Positions 54,012 to 63,670 of a stretch of 64,000 bases of DNA are shown here, in pieces. The DNA lies in NCBI RefSeq assembly GCF_000949385.2, contig NZ_JYKO02000001.1, positions 2,566,620 through 2,630,619 of the forward strand, written 5' to 3'. The stretch's first letter is position 1. Each line of letters opens with the position of its first letter. A model generated the notes under the pieces. That model was not told the DNA's origin. It saw only the letters and a program-made list of their open reading frames with translations, and did not search any database. This DNA comes from Pseudomonas sp. LFM046 (GTDB lineage Bacteria > Pseudomonadota > Gammaproteobacteria > Pseudomonadales > Pseudomonadaceae). Position numbers and translations under genes: made by a program.

Positions 54012-55580
54012 ATGCGCATCATCGAACACTTCGATAACGCGGTCCGTTTCTATCCGAACAACCTGGCCTTCGTCGACGTCGGCAACGACGCCGGGGCGCT
54101 CACCTATGCCCAGGCGGCAACCGTGACCCAGGCGATCGCAGGCGCGATCGCCCATAACGGGTTCAACGAAGGCGGCCACGTGGGCATCCTGGCGCCCAAC
54201 TGCAGCGTCGCGTTTCTCGCCCTGCTGGGCGTGTTCCGCGCCCGCTGCGTCTGGCTACCGGTCAATCCGCGCAATACGGTGGCGGCCAACGCGGAGCTGT
54301 TCAGTGACTTCGACGGCGAGCTGCTGTTGTTCCACAGCGTCTACGCCAAGGAAGCCGCGCAACTTAAAGCGAGCTGCCCCGGCCTGCGTGAGCTGGTGTG
54401 TATCGATGGCGATTGCGGCGTGGGCATCTCCCTCGCGGCCTGGTCGGAAGGCGCGCGGCCGAGCTACACCCCGGAACCGGGTAGCGGCAGCCTGGACGAC
54501 ATTTTCGCGCTCTATCCCACCGGCGGCACCACCGGGCGCTCAAAGGGCGTGATGATCACCCATCGCAACGTCCACACCTTCTTCAGCAATTTCTACGCGC
54601 ATTTTTCCTATCACGACGATACCCGCCACCTGGTGGTGGCGCCGATGACGCATACGGCGGGGCTCAGCGGTTGCCTGCACTTCGCCCGTGGCGGCACCAA
54701 CGTCATCATGGCCGTGGCCCAGCCCGAGGCCATTGTCGATGCGATCGAGCGCTATCGGGTGACCCATCTGTTCCTGCCGCCGACCGTGCTTTACATGCTC
54801 CTGGCGCTGCCGGAGATCCGCCAGCGCGATTTCAGCTCCCTGAAGCACTTCCTGGTGGGCGCCGCGCCGACCTCGCTGGAGAAACTGAAGGAAGCCGTGC
54901 AGGTTTTCGGCCCGGTGATGTCCGAGGCCTTCGGCCAGTCCGAAGCACCGGCAGCGATCACCGCCAAGGCGCCCTGGGACTACCTGCAGGCCGATGGCTC
55001 GATCAATGAGGCACGCCTGCAATCCATCGGCCGGCCGTGCGTGCTCAACAGCGTGGTCATCCTCGATGACGAAGGGGTGGAAGTGGCGCGCGGCGAAGCG
55101 GGGGAGGTCTGCATTCGCGGGGATCTGGTGACGCCGGGCTACTACAAGAACGCGCAGGCCACCGCCGAGGTGCGCACCCATGGCTGGCACCACACCGGCG
55201 ATGTCGGGGTCATGTCCGAGGACGGCTACATCACTATCGTCGACCGCAAGAAGGACATGATCATCACCGGCGGTTTCAACGTCTATCCGAACGAGATCGA
55301 GCAGGTGCTGACCGGCCACGAGGCCGTGCAGGATTGCTCGGTGATCGGCATCCCCGACGAGAAGTGGGGCGAGGCGGTGAAGGCCATTGTCCAGCTCAAG
55401 CCCGGCAAGGTCTGTGCGGAGGATGATCTGATCGCCCTGGTCAAGGAGCGCCTTGGCAGCGTCAAGACGCCCAAGAGCGTCGACTTCATCGAACAGCTAC
55501 CGCGCAGCCCGGCCGGCAAGGTGCTGAAGACCGAGCTGCGCAAGGCGTACTGGTCGGGAAAGGCTCGCGCGGTGAATTGA
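54012..55580 (+). CDS. AMP-dependent acyl-CoA synthetase/ligase
   Basis: A 522-residue ANL-superfamily ligase: P-loop-like YPTGGTTGRSKGVMITHRN, A5-type SEAFGQSEAPA, A7 HTGDVGVMSEDGYITIVDRKKDMIITGGFNVYP, and the A10 lysine in LPRSPAGKVLKTELR. It activates a carboxylic acid to its CoA ester with ATP. The ATG at 54012 fits the family start (MRIIEHFDNAVRFYP); the TTG at 53991 is less likely. It follows the acyl-CoA dehydrogenase by 117 bp. The substrate is probably a medium, branched or aromatic acid. Confidence 0.92.
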   Translation: MRIIEHFDNAVRFYPNNLAFVDVGNDAGALTYAQAATVTQAIAGAIAHNGFNEGGHVGILAPNCSVAFLALLGVFRARCVWLPVNPRNTVAANAELFSDFDGELLLFHSVYAKEAAQLKASCPGLRELVCIDGDCGVGISLAAWSEGARPSYTPEPGSGSLDDIFALYPTGGTTGRSKGVMITHRNVHTFFSNFYAHFSYHDDTRHLVVAPMTHTAGLSGCLHFARGGTNVIMAVAQPEAIVDAIERYRVTHLFLPPTVLYMLLALPEIRQRDFSSLKHFLVGAAPTSLEKLKEAVQVFGPVMSEAFGQSEAPAAITAKAPWDYLQADGSINEARLQSIGRPCVLNSVVILDDEGVEVARGEAGEVCIRGDLVTPGYYKNAQATAEVRTHGWHHTGDVGVMSEDGYITIVDRKKDMIITGGFNVYPNEIEQVLTGHEAVQDCSVIGIPDEKWGEAVKAIVQLKPGKVCAEDDLIALVKERLGSVKTPKSVDFIEQLPRSPAGKVLKTELRKAYWSGKARAVN

Positions 55581-55745
55581 CCCGCCGCTCCGTCGCAGCC
55601 CCCCAGCCAAGGGGGGCGGCCTCCAGCCGCCGCTGACCTATGGTGGCGCCGACAACGCTGCGTCACCGGACCTGCTTCCCCAGCTTTCCCAGGCCCCATG
55701 CGCAGTGACTGATACTCGCACTGAGCACTGGCGGAGAGCAGCCGA

Positions 55746-56771
55746 ATGAAAGAGGTCACGCACAACTCATCGATCATCGGCGCCTACGCCATCGCGATTG
55801 CCGAAGCCCTGGAAAACCTGGGTGTCGTCGCCGAGGACATCTTCCACACCTGCGGCCTGTCATTGCCCACCACCACCGATCCTCTGGTCCGCATCGACAA
55901 CCAGACTATCTCGCGACTCTACGCCGCTGCGGTGCAGGCCAGCGGCGATCCCGGTTTCGGCTTGCGAGTCGGAGAAACGATGCGTCCGGCCAATCTGCAC
56001 GCCATGGGCTTCGCATTGCTGTCCAGCATCTCGATTCGAGATTTTGCCCAGCGCCTGAGTGCCTTCTACCGGGTCGTTTCGCAGAACGCCGATATCCGTT
56101 GTGAAGAGCGCGGCAATCAGTTCCTGCTAATCAGTACCAGCACAAAAGGGGCAGACACCTGTTTCGAGACGCAGGATGCCTACATTGCCCTGGTCACCAA
56201 CCTGCTGCGAACCATTTCCGGCAATCGCTTCCAATTAAGGACGCTCGAACTGACGCGGCCGCAGCCGGAAGGCCAGGCACAGAGGTATAGAGACTATTTC
56301 CAGTGCGATATCGGATTCGATCGGCCTGAGATCATCATGGTGATGGACGTCGCACAGGTGGACAAGCGGTTGCCGGGTGCCAACGAGGAACTCGCCCTTG
56401 GCCATGATCGAACGGTGATGGAGTATCTGCAGCGGATCGACCGCAGCGACATCGTCAATCGCGTACGGTCGCTCATCAGCGAAGAGTTGCCCGTGCGGGC
56501 CCTGAACAAGGACCGGGTGGCCGAGCAGCTGCACATCAGCACCCGCAACCTGCAGTTGAAGCTTGCTGCGCGGGACACTAGTTTCCAGGAGATTCTCGAC
56601 AGTACCCGCCGCGCGCAGGCCCTGGCGATGATGTCGCGCAGCTCGGTGTCGGTAACCGAAGCGGCCTTCTCCCTCGGCTACACTGAAGTGAGCAATTTCA
56701 CTCGCGCCTTCAAACGCTGGACAAACCAGTCGCCACGACAGTACCGCCAAGGCCTCGGGCTGGAGCGCTGA
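55746..56771 (+). CDS. AraC-family transcriptional regulator (arabinose-binding-domain type)
   Basis: A 341-residue regulator. The N-terminal ligand domain of about 190 residues (GDPGFGLRVGETMRPANLHAMGFALLSSISI) is typical of the AraC_binding_2 group that controls fatty acid, steroid or alkane genes. The C-terminal double helix-turn-helix includes DRVAEQLHISTRNLQLKL and SVSVTEAAFSLGYTEVSNFTRAFKRWT. It is located between the ligase and the convergent thiolase, so it probably activates the surrounding CoA-pathway genes. Confidence 0.9.
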   Translation: MKEVTHNSSIIGAYAIAIAEALENLGVVAEDIFHTCGLSLPTTTDPLVRIDNQTISRLYAAAVQASGDPGFGLRVGETMRPANLHAMGFALLSSISIRDFAQRLSAFYRVVSQNADIRCEERGNQFLLISTSTKGADTCFETQDAYIALVTNLLRTISGNRFQLRTLELTRPQPEGQAQRYRDYFQCDIGFDRPEIIMVMDVAQVDKRLPGANEELALGHDRTVMEYLQRIDRSDIVNRVRSLISEELPVRALNKDRVAEQLHISTRNLQLKLAARDTSFQEILDSTRRAQALAMMSRSSVSVTEAAFSLGYTEVSNFTRAFKRWTNQSPRQYRQGLGLER

Positions 56772-56802
56772 GCCGGGTGGGCCGGGCGGCTCGGCGCTCC
56801 AG

Positions 56803-56813
56803 CCCCCCCCCCC
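56803..56813. repeat. Run of 11 cytosines
   Basis: An uninterrupted poly-C tract between the convergent AraC and thiolase genes. Such tracts can slip during replication. Here it lies between stop codons, so no phase-variable protein is expected. It may also be a sequencing-length uncertainty. Confidence 0.7.
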
Positions 56814-56820
56814 TGGCAGG

Positions 56821-58008
56821 TCAGTACTTTTTCAGAATATGCACGAAGCCGGCGCTGCCCAGGCCGCCGTTGTGCTGCAGCGCGACCCGGGCCCCCGGCA
56901 CCTGCCGTGGGCCGGCCTCACCGCGCAGCTGCCAGGTCAGCTCGGTCAGCTGGGCCAGTCCCGTCGCGCCCAGTGGATGCCCCTTGGCCAGCAGGCCGCC
57001 CGAGGGGTTGATCACCCAGTCGCCGCCATAGGTGCCGCGCCCGGCTGCGACAAAAGCGTTCAGCTCCTCCTGCCGGCACAGCCCCAGCGCGACATAGGTG
57101 GCCAGTTCGTTGCTGGCGAAACAGTCGTGCAGTTCGATGACGTCGACATCTTCCGGGCCGATGCCGGCATCCTCATAGGCTTTGTTCGCCGCATCGCGAC
57201 TCAGGGCCTGGAACATGACATCCATCACGCTGCCTTCGAAGAAAATGCTGCGGTCGCTGCTCCATCCGCGACCCGCCAGGCGTACGTCGGCGCGGACGCC
57301 ATGGGCACGGGCGAACTCCGGGGTGCAGACGATCACGGCGGCGGCGCCGCAACTCGGCGGGCAGGCGTAGTTCTTGCGCAGCCCACGGAAGAGGGGAGCT
57401 GTAGAAAGTATCTCTTCGACCGTCAGTGGCGTACGGAAGATGGCATTTTCGTTGTTGGCGGCGTGCCTGCGGGAATTGACGCAAACCGCCGCCAGGGTCT
57501 GCTCGGTCACGCCCATCCCGAGCATGGCATCGACCTGGGCGCCGAACATGCCGACCGCCGGCGGCACGGCGCGCTCCTCGGGGCTCATGTCCATCATCCT
57601 GAAGATGGCCTGCTCATGCCGCGCGATCGGGCTCGGCTTGTCGGGGAAGAGCATGTTGATCGCCCCCGGCGCCATCTGCTCGAAGCCCAGCGCCAGCGCG
57701 CACTCCACCTGCTGCCCCTGGACTGCCTGGACAGCCAGGGCGAAGGCCGACGAGCCGCTGGCGCAGTTGTTGTTCACGTTGAAGATCGGGATGCCGCTGA
57801 TATCCACCCGGTAGAGCGCCGCCTGCCCCGCGCAACTGTCGCCGTAGACGTAGCCGCAGAAAGCCTGCTCGATCAGCGCATAGTCGATGCCCGCGTCCTT
57901 GAGTGCCGCACGCGCGGCCTGTTCGCCCATGACATCGTAGCTTTCCGATTGACCCGGCTTGCGGAAGGGCACCATGCCCACCCCGGCGATAACGATTTCG
58001 GTACTCAT
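56821..58008 (-). CDS. SCP2-type thiolase / acetyl-CoA acyltransferase
   Basis: A 395-residue thiolase-fold protein. The nucleophile Cys82 is in NNNCASGSSAF, a second motif is in ELHDCFASNEL, and the C-terminal GGLLAKGHPLGATG carries the active-site His. This is the sterol-carrier-protein-type thiolase pattern, used for steroid or branched acyl-CoA chains. The ATG at 58008 is chosen (MSTEIVIAGVGMVP); the much longer open frame to 59082 is antisense to the SDR gene and noncoding. Transcription is opposite to the flanking genes. Confidence 0.9.
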   Translation of the reverse strand: MSTEIVIAGVGMVPFRKPGQSESYDVMGEQAARAALKDAGIDYALIEQAFCGYVYGDSCAGQAALYRVDISGIPIFNVNNNCASGSSAFALAVQAVQGQQVECALALGFEQMAPGAINMLFPDKPSPIARHEQAIFRMMDMSPEERAVPPAVGMFGAQVDAMLGMGVTEQTLAAVCVNSRRHAANNENAIFRTPLTVEEILSTAPLFRGLRKNYACPPSCGAAAVIVCTPEFARAHGVRADVRLAGRGWSSDRSIFFEGSVMDVMFQALSRDAANKAYEDAGIGPEDVDVIELHDCFASNELATYVALGLCRQEELNAFVAAGRGTYGGDWVINPSGGLLAKGHPLGATGLAQLTELTWQLRGEAGPRQVPGARVALQHNGGLGSAGFVHILKKY

Positions 58009-58266
58009 AGTGACCTCTTGGCTGTTCGTGGACGCTGGTTCTGCCTGCGTGCAACCGAGTATCCACAAAGCCCCGCGCCTTGGAGCCCGCGCGTGTCGAG
58101 CTGATAACAAGTCAGGCCTCCAGGGACAAATCCGTCTGCCGGGCGCCCGCAATCTGCTCGTTTCGGGATAAGCGTTCTGCTTGGAAGGACAAGTCCGGGG
58201 GCCGGGCGCGGGATTAACGTCAGGGCCAACAAGAACGCCAATGTGGCCTGTGTGAGGAGAATCAAC

Positions 58267-59025
58267 GTGGATTTCACTGGAAAAGTTGTCATCGTGACCG
58301 GCGCGGCCGGTGGCATTGGCCGTGCTTCGGCGATCCAGTTTGCGCGCCTCGGCGCCAAGGTGGTGCTGGCGGATGTCAATGAACGAGGCCTTCAGGAAAC
58401 CCTGGAGCTGACCGGCGGCGAAGCCCTGGTGGTGCTTACCAACGTGGCCGATGAGGCGGCCTGCCAGGCCATGGTCGACAGCGCCATGAACACCTTCGGG
58501 CGCATTGATGTGCTGTTCAGCAATGCCGGTATCTCTGGTGTGCGCGGGCGGACCGCCGAGTTGACCCCGGCACAATGGCGCCGGGTCATCGACATCAATC
58601 TCAACGGTGTCTTCTACTGCGCCCACGCGGCGATTCCGGCCATGCTCGCCGGTGGCGGCGGCGTGATCATCAACACCGCCTCCGTCGACGGTCTGGTGGG
58701 CATGTCCACCCTGTCGCATTACACCGCGGCGAAACACGGTGTGATCGGTCTGACCAAGGCCTGCGCGCTGGAGTACGGCAAGCGAAACATCCGCAGCGTC
58801 GCCATCGCGCCCGGCTTCATCCAGACCTCGATGACCACCGACAACCTCAGCGAGAGCGAGCGTGCGCTGTTCGCCTCGCTGGCCTCCCACGTGAGCCGCG
58901 CGGGTCAGCCGGAAGACGTGGCCAACCTGGTCACCTGGCTGGCTTCGGACCAGGCGGCCTATGTGAATGGTTCGGTCCACACGGTGGATTCTGGCCTGAT
59001 TGCGGGATTCGCTCTGCCGGAATGA
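58267..59025 (+). CDS. Short-chain dehydrogenase/reductase
   Basis: A 252-residue SDR: VIVTGAAGGIGRASAIQFA, SNAGISG, INTASVDG (Ser), YTAAKHG (YxxxK), ending YVNGSVHTVDSGLIAGF. Start GTG 58267 has GAGGAG 7-8 nt upstream and fits the family start (VDFTGKVVIVTGAAG). It would oxidise a 3-hydroxyacyl-CoA or an alcohol in the pathway. It is divergent from the thiolase, with a 258-bp shared control region. Confidence 0.9.
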   Translation: MDFTGKVVIVTGAAGGIGRASAIQFARLGAKVVLADVNERGLQETLELTGGEALVVLTNVADEAACQAMVDSAMNTFGRIDVLFSNAGISGVRGRTAELTPAQWRRVIDINLNGVFYCAHAAIPAMLAGGGGVIINTASVDGLVGMSTLSHYTAAKHGVIGLTKACALEYGKRNIRSVAIAPGFIQTSMTTDNLSESERALFASLASHVSRAGQPEDVANLVTWLASDQAAYVNGSVHTVDSGLIAGFALPE

Positions 59026-59388
59026 CTCCGCGCGTCCGCTGCCGTCCCCTGGAGGACGGCGGTGGCCGTTTCTGCTTCGCATGCTTCTCGCCGCTAGGGG
59101 GGACAGATGTGCGGAGCTGCTTTATTCTCGTGCGGCTAGCCCCTGGAGAAGAGTCCGCGCACATCAGGCTGTTGCAATGCCCAGAAACCTTTCCCGCCAG
59201 GATACAGCCTGGATAAAGTGGCGGGCCGAGGCATCGCGTGCCACGCTGAGCAGCGGTGCAAGATCGCAAAGTGCCCAGAGCATGACCTTCTCCCCATAAC
59301 AAGAAAATGCCCAGGCATTGGAGTCGTCGGCCATCGCTGGCGCGGCCCGATCACCCAGTGCACGGGACCGCAGAGAGGCATCGCCAAC
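59026..59388. other. 363-bp gap between SDR and LuxR genes
   Basis: I see no supported gene, terminator or repeat. The LuxR-type regulator frame stays open upstream to 59218 but the extension has no recognisable content. Its promoter is expected within this gap. Confidence 0.35.
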
Positions 59389-62058
59389 GTGGATCGGATA
59401 GAGCCCGAACTGGTTCTCAAGACAACGCCACCGCGCAATCAGAAGGGTACTCAGATGCGCGAGCGGCTCAGCATTGACTCGCCCGAGCTGGCTGACCGCT
59501 TGGCCATTTCGGTGCACGCTCCGGCCGGTTTCGGCAAGACCCTGCTGCTGGCGCAATGGCGCCGCGAGTTCCTCTCCCGCGGTGCGGTGGTCGCCTGGCT
59601 GACCCTCGATGCCCATGACGATGGCAGCCGCTTCGTCCATGGCCTGGCCGCTGCCATGGCGCTGGGCAGCGGGCGGCAGTCTTTTGCGGTGAACGCCGGG
59701 CGGACGATGCCCCCTGCCAGGGACGGGCTCGACGGCCTGACCGACTGGCTGGCGGAAGTCGCTGACCTCGGCGTGGAAACCGTGCTGATCCTCGATGAGG
59801 TCGATACGCTGCCCGAAACCACCACCCGTTATTCGTTGACCTATCTCCTGCACAACGCACCGGCCAACCTGCGTGTGATCATGGCTTCGCGCAGCCGTCT
59901 GAAGTTGCAGGTGGCGGATTTGCTGGCGCGCGGACTGTATGTTGGCATCGCGGCCGATGCCCTGCGTTTCCGTGTCGAGGAGACCGTGGCGATACTCGCC
60001 AGCCGCTTTGGATCGCGCATCGATCCGGACGGTTGCGTGCATCTGCACGAGATAACTGAAGGTTGGCCGTTGGGCCTGCAACTGGCGGTTGCCGCCATTG
60101 AGAAGAGCAGCAATCTGATAGCCGCCATTGACGAGTTCTCGGCCTGTTCGGGCGATATCCAGCGTTACTTCGTCGATAGCCTGGTCGCCCAGTTGCCGGC
60201 CGAGCAGGTGGAGTTTCTTACCTGTATTTCGCTGCTGGACATGGTCCATCCATCGCTGTGCGCGGCGCTCACCGGCGATGAGCGCGCGGATCAGCTGTTG
60301 CGCGGCTTGTGCGCGTCGACGCCAATTTTTGCCGAAGGGCTCGACAGCGACTGGGTGCGTATCCATCCCCTGGCGCGGGAGTTTCTCCAAGCACGCTTTG
60401 CCGGCCTGTCGGCCGAGCACCGCCAGTTGCTGCATGAACGGGCGGCCAACTGGCTCGAGGAACACGCATTCTTTGAGGAGGCTGCGCGCCAGTCCCTGCA
60501 GGCCGGCCAGACGGAACAGGCTTATCGAAACATCGAACGCTGTCTGTACGAGATCACGATACGTGGCCAGTTCGGCCGGGTTAAGGACTGGCTCGACGAA
60601 CTTCCCGCCGAGGAGGTGGAGTCGCGCCCGAGGATGTGCGTGGCCGCCGCGTGGGTTCTTGCGCTGAGCGAGCGTCATGTGGAGGCGCTGTGCCTGGTGG
60701 ACCGTATCCAGCAGGACCCGGCCGCCGACGAGGACATGCGCGGGGAAGCAACGGCCATCGCCGCCGCGGCCTATTACTTTGCCGACCGCCCGGACGAGTC
60801 GTTGCGAATCGCCGCGCCGTGGATGGAAAAGCTGCCGGCCGGCTCGATCAAGCTGCAAGCCATGCTCGCCAACCAGGTCGCCGTACTCCTGCTGCTCCAG
60901 GGGCAGCCCGAGAAGGCGCGGCGGGTCTATCAGCGGACCCCAAACTACGTCTGGACGCCACAGCTCGATGCCATCCGTGGATTCGGTAAATGGGTGTTCG
61001 GCATGTCGTATCTGTGCGAGGGGCGCATCCTGCAGGCCGAAGCCGCGTTTCGCGACAGCCTGGCGCACGCCGAAAAGGACATCGGGCGGCGCAGTTCGAT
61101 GGCGGTGATCCTGGCCTGTGGCCTGGCCACGGCGTTGCTCGAACGTGGTGAGATTCAGGAAGCGACCACTGTGCTGGCCAACCGGCTGGATGTGATCGAG
61201 CGCCTCGCGTCGCCGGATGCGATCTCAATGGGTTTTCTCACCGCGGCGCGGCTGGCCGCGTTGCAAGGGCAGCCGCATCGTGGCCACGACCTGCTGGAAG
61301 CCTTGTCGGCTTTGGGCGAAGAGCGCGGCATCCCGCGCTTCTGCATAGTCGCCCTCGGCGAGCAGATCCGCCTGAATGCATTGCATGGCCGGGGCGACAC
61401 CTGCCAGGCACTGTGGCGACGATTGGAGAAATGGATACCCGAAGCGGTGCGCCAGGTGCACGGGCTGCTCGGATCGGAGCTGGGCATCTCGGTCGGCCTG
61501 GCCAGGATCTATGTCCACCTTGCGGCGCGGGACTGGCCGGCCATGCTGTTGGAGCTGAACATGACCAACGAGATCGCCGAGCGCTTGCGTCGGGGCCGCG
61601 AAGTGGTCCAGTTGAAGCTACTCAAGGCGTTGGCCCTCAAGGAATCCCGGCTGGACGGGCTGCCTAGCCTGAAGGAAGCGATCAGCCTCGCCGATGAATA
61701 CGGTTTGCGGCGCATCGTTCAGGACAGCCACCCTGACCTGGCCCGCTGGGCAGAGCAGATTCGTCTCGACGGCACCCCGTCACCGACGGAGAACCTAACT
61801 CCAGCGGCACAGCCTGCGCGTCTGGAGGCGGTTCCCATGGCCGTGTCGCCTAGCCGCCTGCTCACCCCCAAGGAGCGCGAAGTCCTCCAACTGCTGGCGC
61901 GCAATCTGTCGAACAAGCAGATCGCCCAGGCGCTGAATGTCGGCGAGGAAACCGTGAAGTGGCACCTGAAGAACCTCTTCGGCAAGTTCCAGGCCGGCAC
62001 CCGCAAGCATGTGGTGGATCGCGCCTACATGCTGGGCATTCTCGAATCGGCAGGTTGA
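59389..62058 (+). CDS. MalT-like LuxR-family transcriptional regulator (LAL type)
   Basis: An 889-residue STAND regulator. The start LVLKTTPPRNQ resembles the L-x-x-T-K-x-x-P-P-R opening of MalT-like proteins, followed by Walker A HAPAGFGKTLLLAQW and Walker B TVLILDEVD. A long TPR/sensor region of about 500 residues precedes the C-terminal LuxR helix-turn-helix (LTPKEREVLQLLARNLSNKQIAQALNVGEETVKWHL). The start is uncertain: GTG 59389 has AGAGAGG 10 nt upstream and keeps the P-P-R motif, whereas ATG 59455 would lose it. It likely controls the thiolase/DUF1302 genes downstream. Confidence 0.87.
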   Translation: MDRIEPELVLKTTPPRNQKGTQMRERLSIDSPELADRLAISVHAPAGFGKTLLLAQWRREFLSRGAVVAWLTLDAHDDGSRFVHGLAAAMALGSGRQSFAVNAGRTMPPARDGLDGLTDWLAEVADLGVETVLILDEVDTLPETTTRYSLTYLLHNAPANLRVIMASRSRLKLQVADLLARGLYVGIAADALRFRVEETVAILASRFGSRIDPDGCVHLHEITEGWPLGLQLAVAAIEKSSNLIAAIDEFSACSGDIQRYFVDSLVAQLPAEQVEFLTCISLLDMVHPSLCAALTGDERADQLLRGLCASTPIFAEGLDSDWVRIHPLAREFLQARFAGLSAEHRQLLHERAANWLEEHAFFEEAARQSLQAGQTEQAYRNIERCLYEITIRGQFGRVKDWLDELPAEEVESRPRMCVAAAWVLALSERHVEALCLVDRIQQDPAADEDMRGEATAIAAAAYYFADRPDESLRIAAPWMEKLPAGSIKLQAMLANQVAVLLLLQGQPEKARRVYQRTPNYVWTPQLDAIRGFGKWVFGMSYLCEGRILQAEAAFRDSLAHAEKDIGRRSSMAVILACGLATALLERGEIQEATTVLANRLDVIERLASPDAISMGFLTAARLAALQGQPHRGHDLLEALSALGEERGIPRFCIVALGEQIRLNALHGRGDTCQALWRRLEKWIPEAVRQVHGLLGSELGISVGLARIYVHLAARDWPAMLLELNMTNEIAERLRRGREVVQLKLLKALALKESRLDGLPSLKEAISLADEYGLRRIVQDSHPDLARWAEQIRLDGTPSPTENLTPAAQPARLEAVPMAVSPSRLLTPKEREVLQLLARNLSNKQIAQALNVGEETVKWHLKNLFGKFQAGTRKHVVDRAYMLGILESAG

Positions 62059-62066
62059 GCTGGCCA

Positions 62067-62134
62067 CTGTGGGAGCGACTTCAGTCGCGATGCGGGCCTG
62101 ACGCGACGATTCGCGAATGAATTCGCTCCCACAG
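62067..62134. repeat. REP inverted repeat pair
   Basis: CTGTGGGAGCG (62067-62077) and CGCTCCCACAG (62124-62134) are perfect arms, with TCGCGA-type REP cores inside. It is the common Pseudomonas REP doublet, just after the LuxR stop, and is related to the pair at 20179-20254. Confidence 0.8.
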
Positions 62135-62161
62135 TAGGGTGCGCTGTCTGGCGCACCCTAC
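62134..62161. repeat. Intergenic 'gtagggtgcgc' hairpin, second copy
   Basis: GTAGGGTGCGC (62134-62144) and GCGCACCCTAC (62151-62161) have the same arms as 25863-25887. It directly adjoins the REP pair. Beyond it, 62174-62240 has 'ccggatgccatccgg'-type repeats. Together they fill much of the 383-bp gap 62059-62441, which has no gene. Confidence 0.75.
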
Positions 62162-62441
62162 AACCGCGCTCGGTGGCCCGGATGCCATCCGGGGAAATCC
62201 AACCGCCGCTCCTGGATTTCATCCGGGCTACTGTTCTCTCCTGCCTCCTGCACAAGCCCCCGAAATCCATGCCCCCCAGGCACCACCCATACCCCCTGCC
62301 GTTGGGGGTGGCGACAGCGGGAACTACCCATAGTCTGACTCGCAAGTCGAGGCACTGCTCCCCTAAAGGCGGGCGGGGTGCCTCTTGTATCGGGTCGGCG
62401 AACGACTTTCCGCTGAATGCGGGTAATCGAGGGGTAGGGTC

Positions 62442-63611
62442 ATGGCAGATAGCGTGCTGGTCGCAGGGGTGGGGATGACGCCGTTCGTTCCGCTCGGCAC
62501 TTGCGACAGTACCGCTGCGCTGGCAGGCCGGGCGATTCGCGCGGCGCTCGAAGATGCCCGCATCGACTACGACCTGGTCGACCAGGTGTTCACCTCGTGC
62601 GTGCAGTGCGAGGCAGGAAGCGGCGAGCGGGTACTCGCCCACGTTGGCCTGACCGGCGTGCCGATTTTCAATGTCAGCGATGGCTGCGCGTCGGGCAGTA
62701 GCGCCCTTCAGTTGGCGCGCCACGCGGTGCTCTGCGGCGAGGCCGAATGTGTCTTGGTCCTGGGCTACGAATGCATGCCGGCAGGTGTGACCAACCGCGC
62801 ATTCTTCGGCATGGATGAATACCCCAGCGTGGAGTGGGACAGCCTGCACCATCGCAGCGACCCCTTGGCATCCCTTCACCGCCGGCAGCATCCGGCGGCG
62901 CTGTTCGCCTCCCAGACCAACTGGCTGCTGACCCGCATGGGGATTGCCGAAAGCAGTTTCGAGCAAGTGCTCGGCCATGCCCGAGGCCAGGCCAGGATCA
63001 ATCCCTATGCCGTGCTGAATCGCTCGTCCTGCTTCGACGGCTGGCTCGCTCCCTACCTTTGCCCGCCGGCCTGCGGAGCTGCGGCGGTGCTGCTCTGTTC
63101 ACGGAGCTTCGTGGCCCGCTACGGCGCCCGTCGCGATGTGGCCCTGCTGAGCTGCGCGCGCAGCAGCGACACAACCTCGGAACTGGAGTCTGCCAGCGTG
63201 CTCGACGTGCTCGGGCGCGCCGCCACCCGCCGGGTGGCGCAAAAGGCCTACGAGCAGGCCGGTATCGGGCCCGACGAGATCGAAGTGGTGGAACTCCATG
63301 ACCAGAGCGTCGGTGATTTCATGATCAACAGCGCCGCCCTGGGTTTTTGCCGTGAGGAGGAGCTGGACCAGTTCCTCCTGCAGAACTTCAGCACGCGTGG
63401 CCGCCAGGTCGCGGTATGTCCCTCGGGCGGCCTGCTGGGACGCGGCCACGCGCCCGGCGCCACGGGGCTGGCGCAGATCACCGAGCTGGTCTGGCAACTG
63501 CGCGGCCAAGCCGAGGGCCGCCAGATTGCAGGCGCGCGTACCGCGCTGCAACACAGTTCGGCATTGGGCCGATCGGTATCGGTAACCGTCCTGCAACGCA
63601 CATTGGGCTGA
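62442..63611 (+). CDS. Divergent SCP2-type thiolase-fold protein
   Basis: A 389-residue paralogue of the thiolase at 56821. Cys82 is kept (SDGCASGSSAL) and the C-terminal His motif reads GRGHAPGATG (P changed to A). The internal motif, HDCFASNEL in the paralogue, is HDQSVGDFM here, so the N-E part is lost. It may have altered activity or act with a partner protein. The ATG at 62442 follows a GGGGTAGGG site. It precedes a DUF1302 gene on the same strand, an arrangement common in steroid/terpenoid-type loci. Confidence 0.85.
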   Translation: MADSVLVAGVGMTPFVPLGTCDSTAALAGRAIRAALEDARIDYDLVDQVFTSCVQCEAGSGERVLAHVGLTGVPIFNVSDGCASGSSALQLARHAVLCGEAECVLVLGYECMPAGVTNRAFFGMDEYPSVEWDSLHHRSDPLASLHRRQHPAALFASQTNWLLTRMGIAESSFEQVLGHARGQARINPYAVLNRSSCFDGWLAPYLCPPACGAAAVLLCSRSFVARYGARRDVALLSCARSSDTTSELESASVLDVLGRAATRRVAQKAYEQAGIGPDEIEVVELHDQSVGDFMINSAALGFCREEELDQFLLQNFSTRGRQVAVCPSGGLLGRGHAPGATGLAQITELVWQLRGQAEGRQIAGARTALQHSSALGRSVSVTVLQRTLG

Positions 63612-63670
63612 GCGGGCACGGGACGCGTGAATGTCGTTTGGTGAAACAACAGAGAAGGTGAGCAAGCTAG

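Noticed and set aside
56803-56813. Poly-C tract as a phase-variation switch
   Set aside because: It lies between the stops of two convergent genes, so slippage would not change either protein.
58009-59082. N-terminal extension of the thiolase at 56821-58008
   Set aside because: The extension is antisense to the SDR gene at 58267-59025 and lacks thiolase content; the ATG at 58008 gives a normal-length thiolase.
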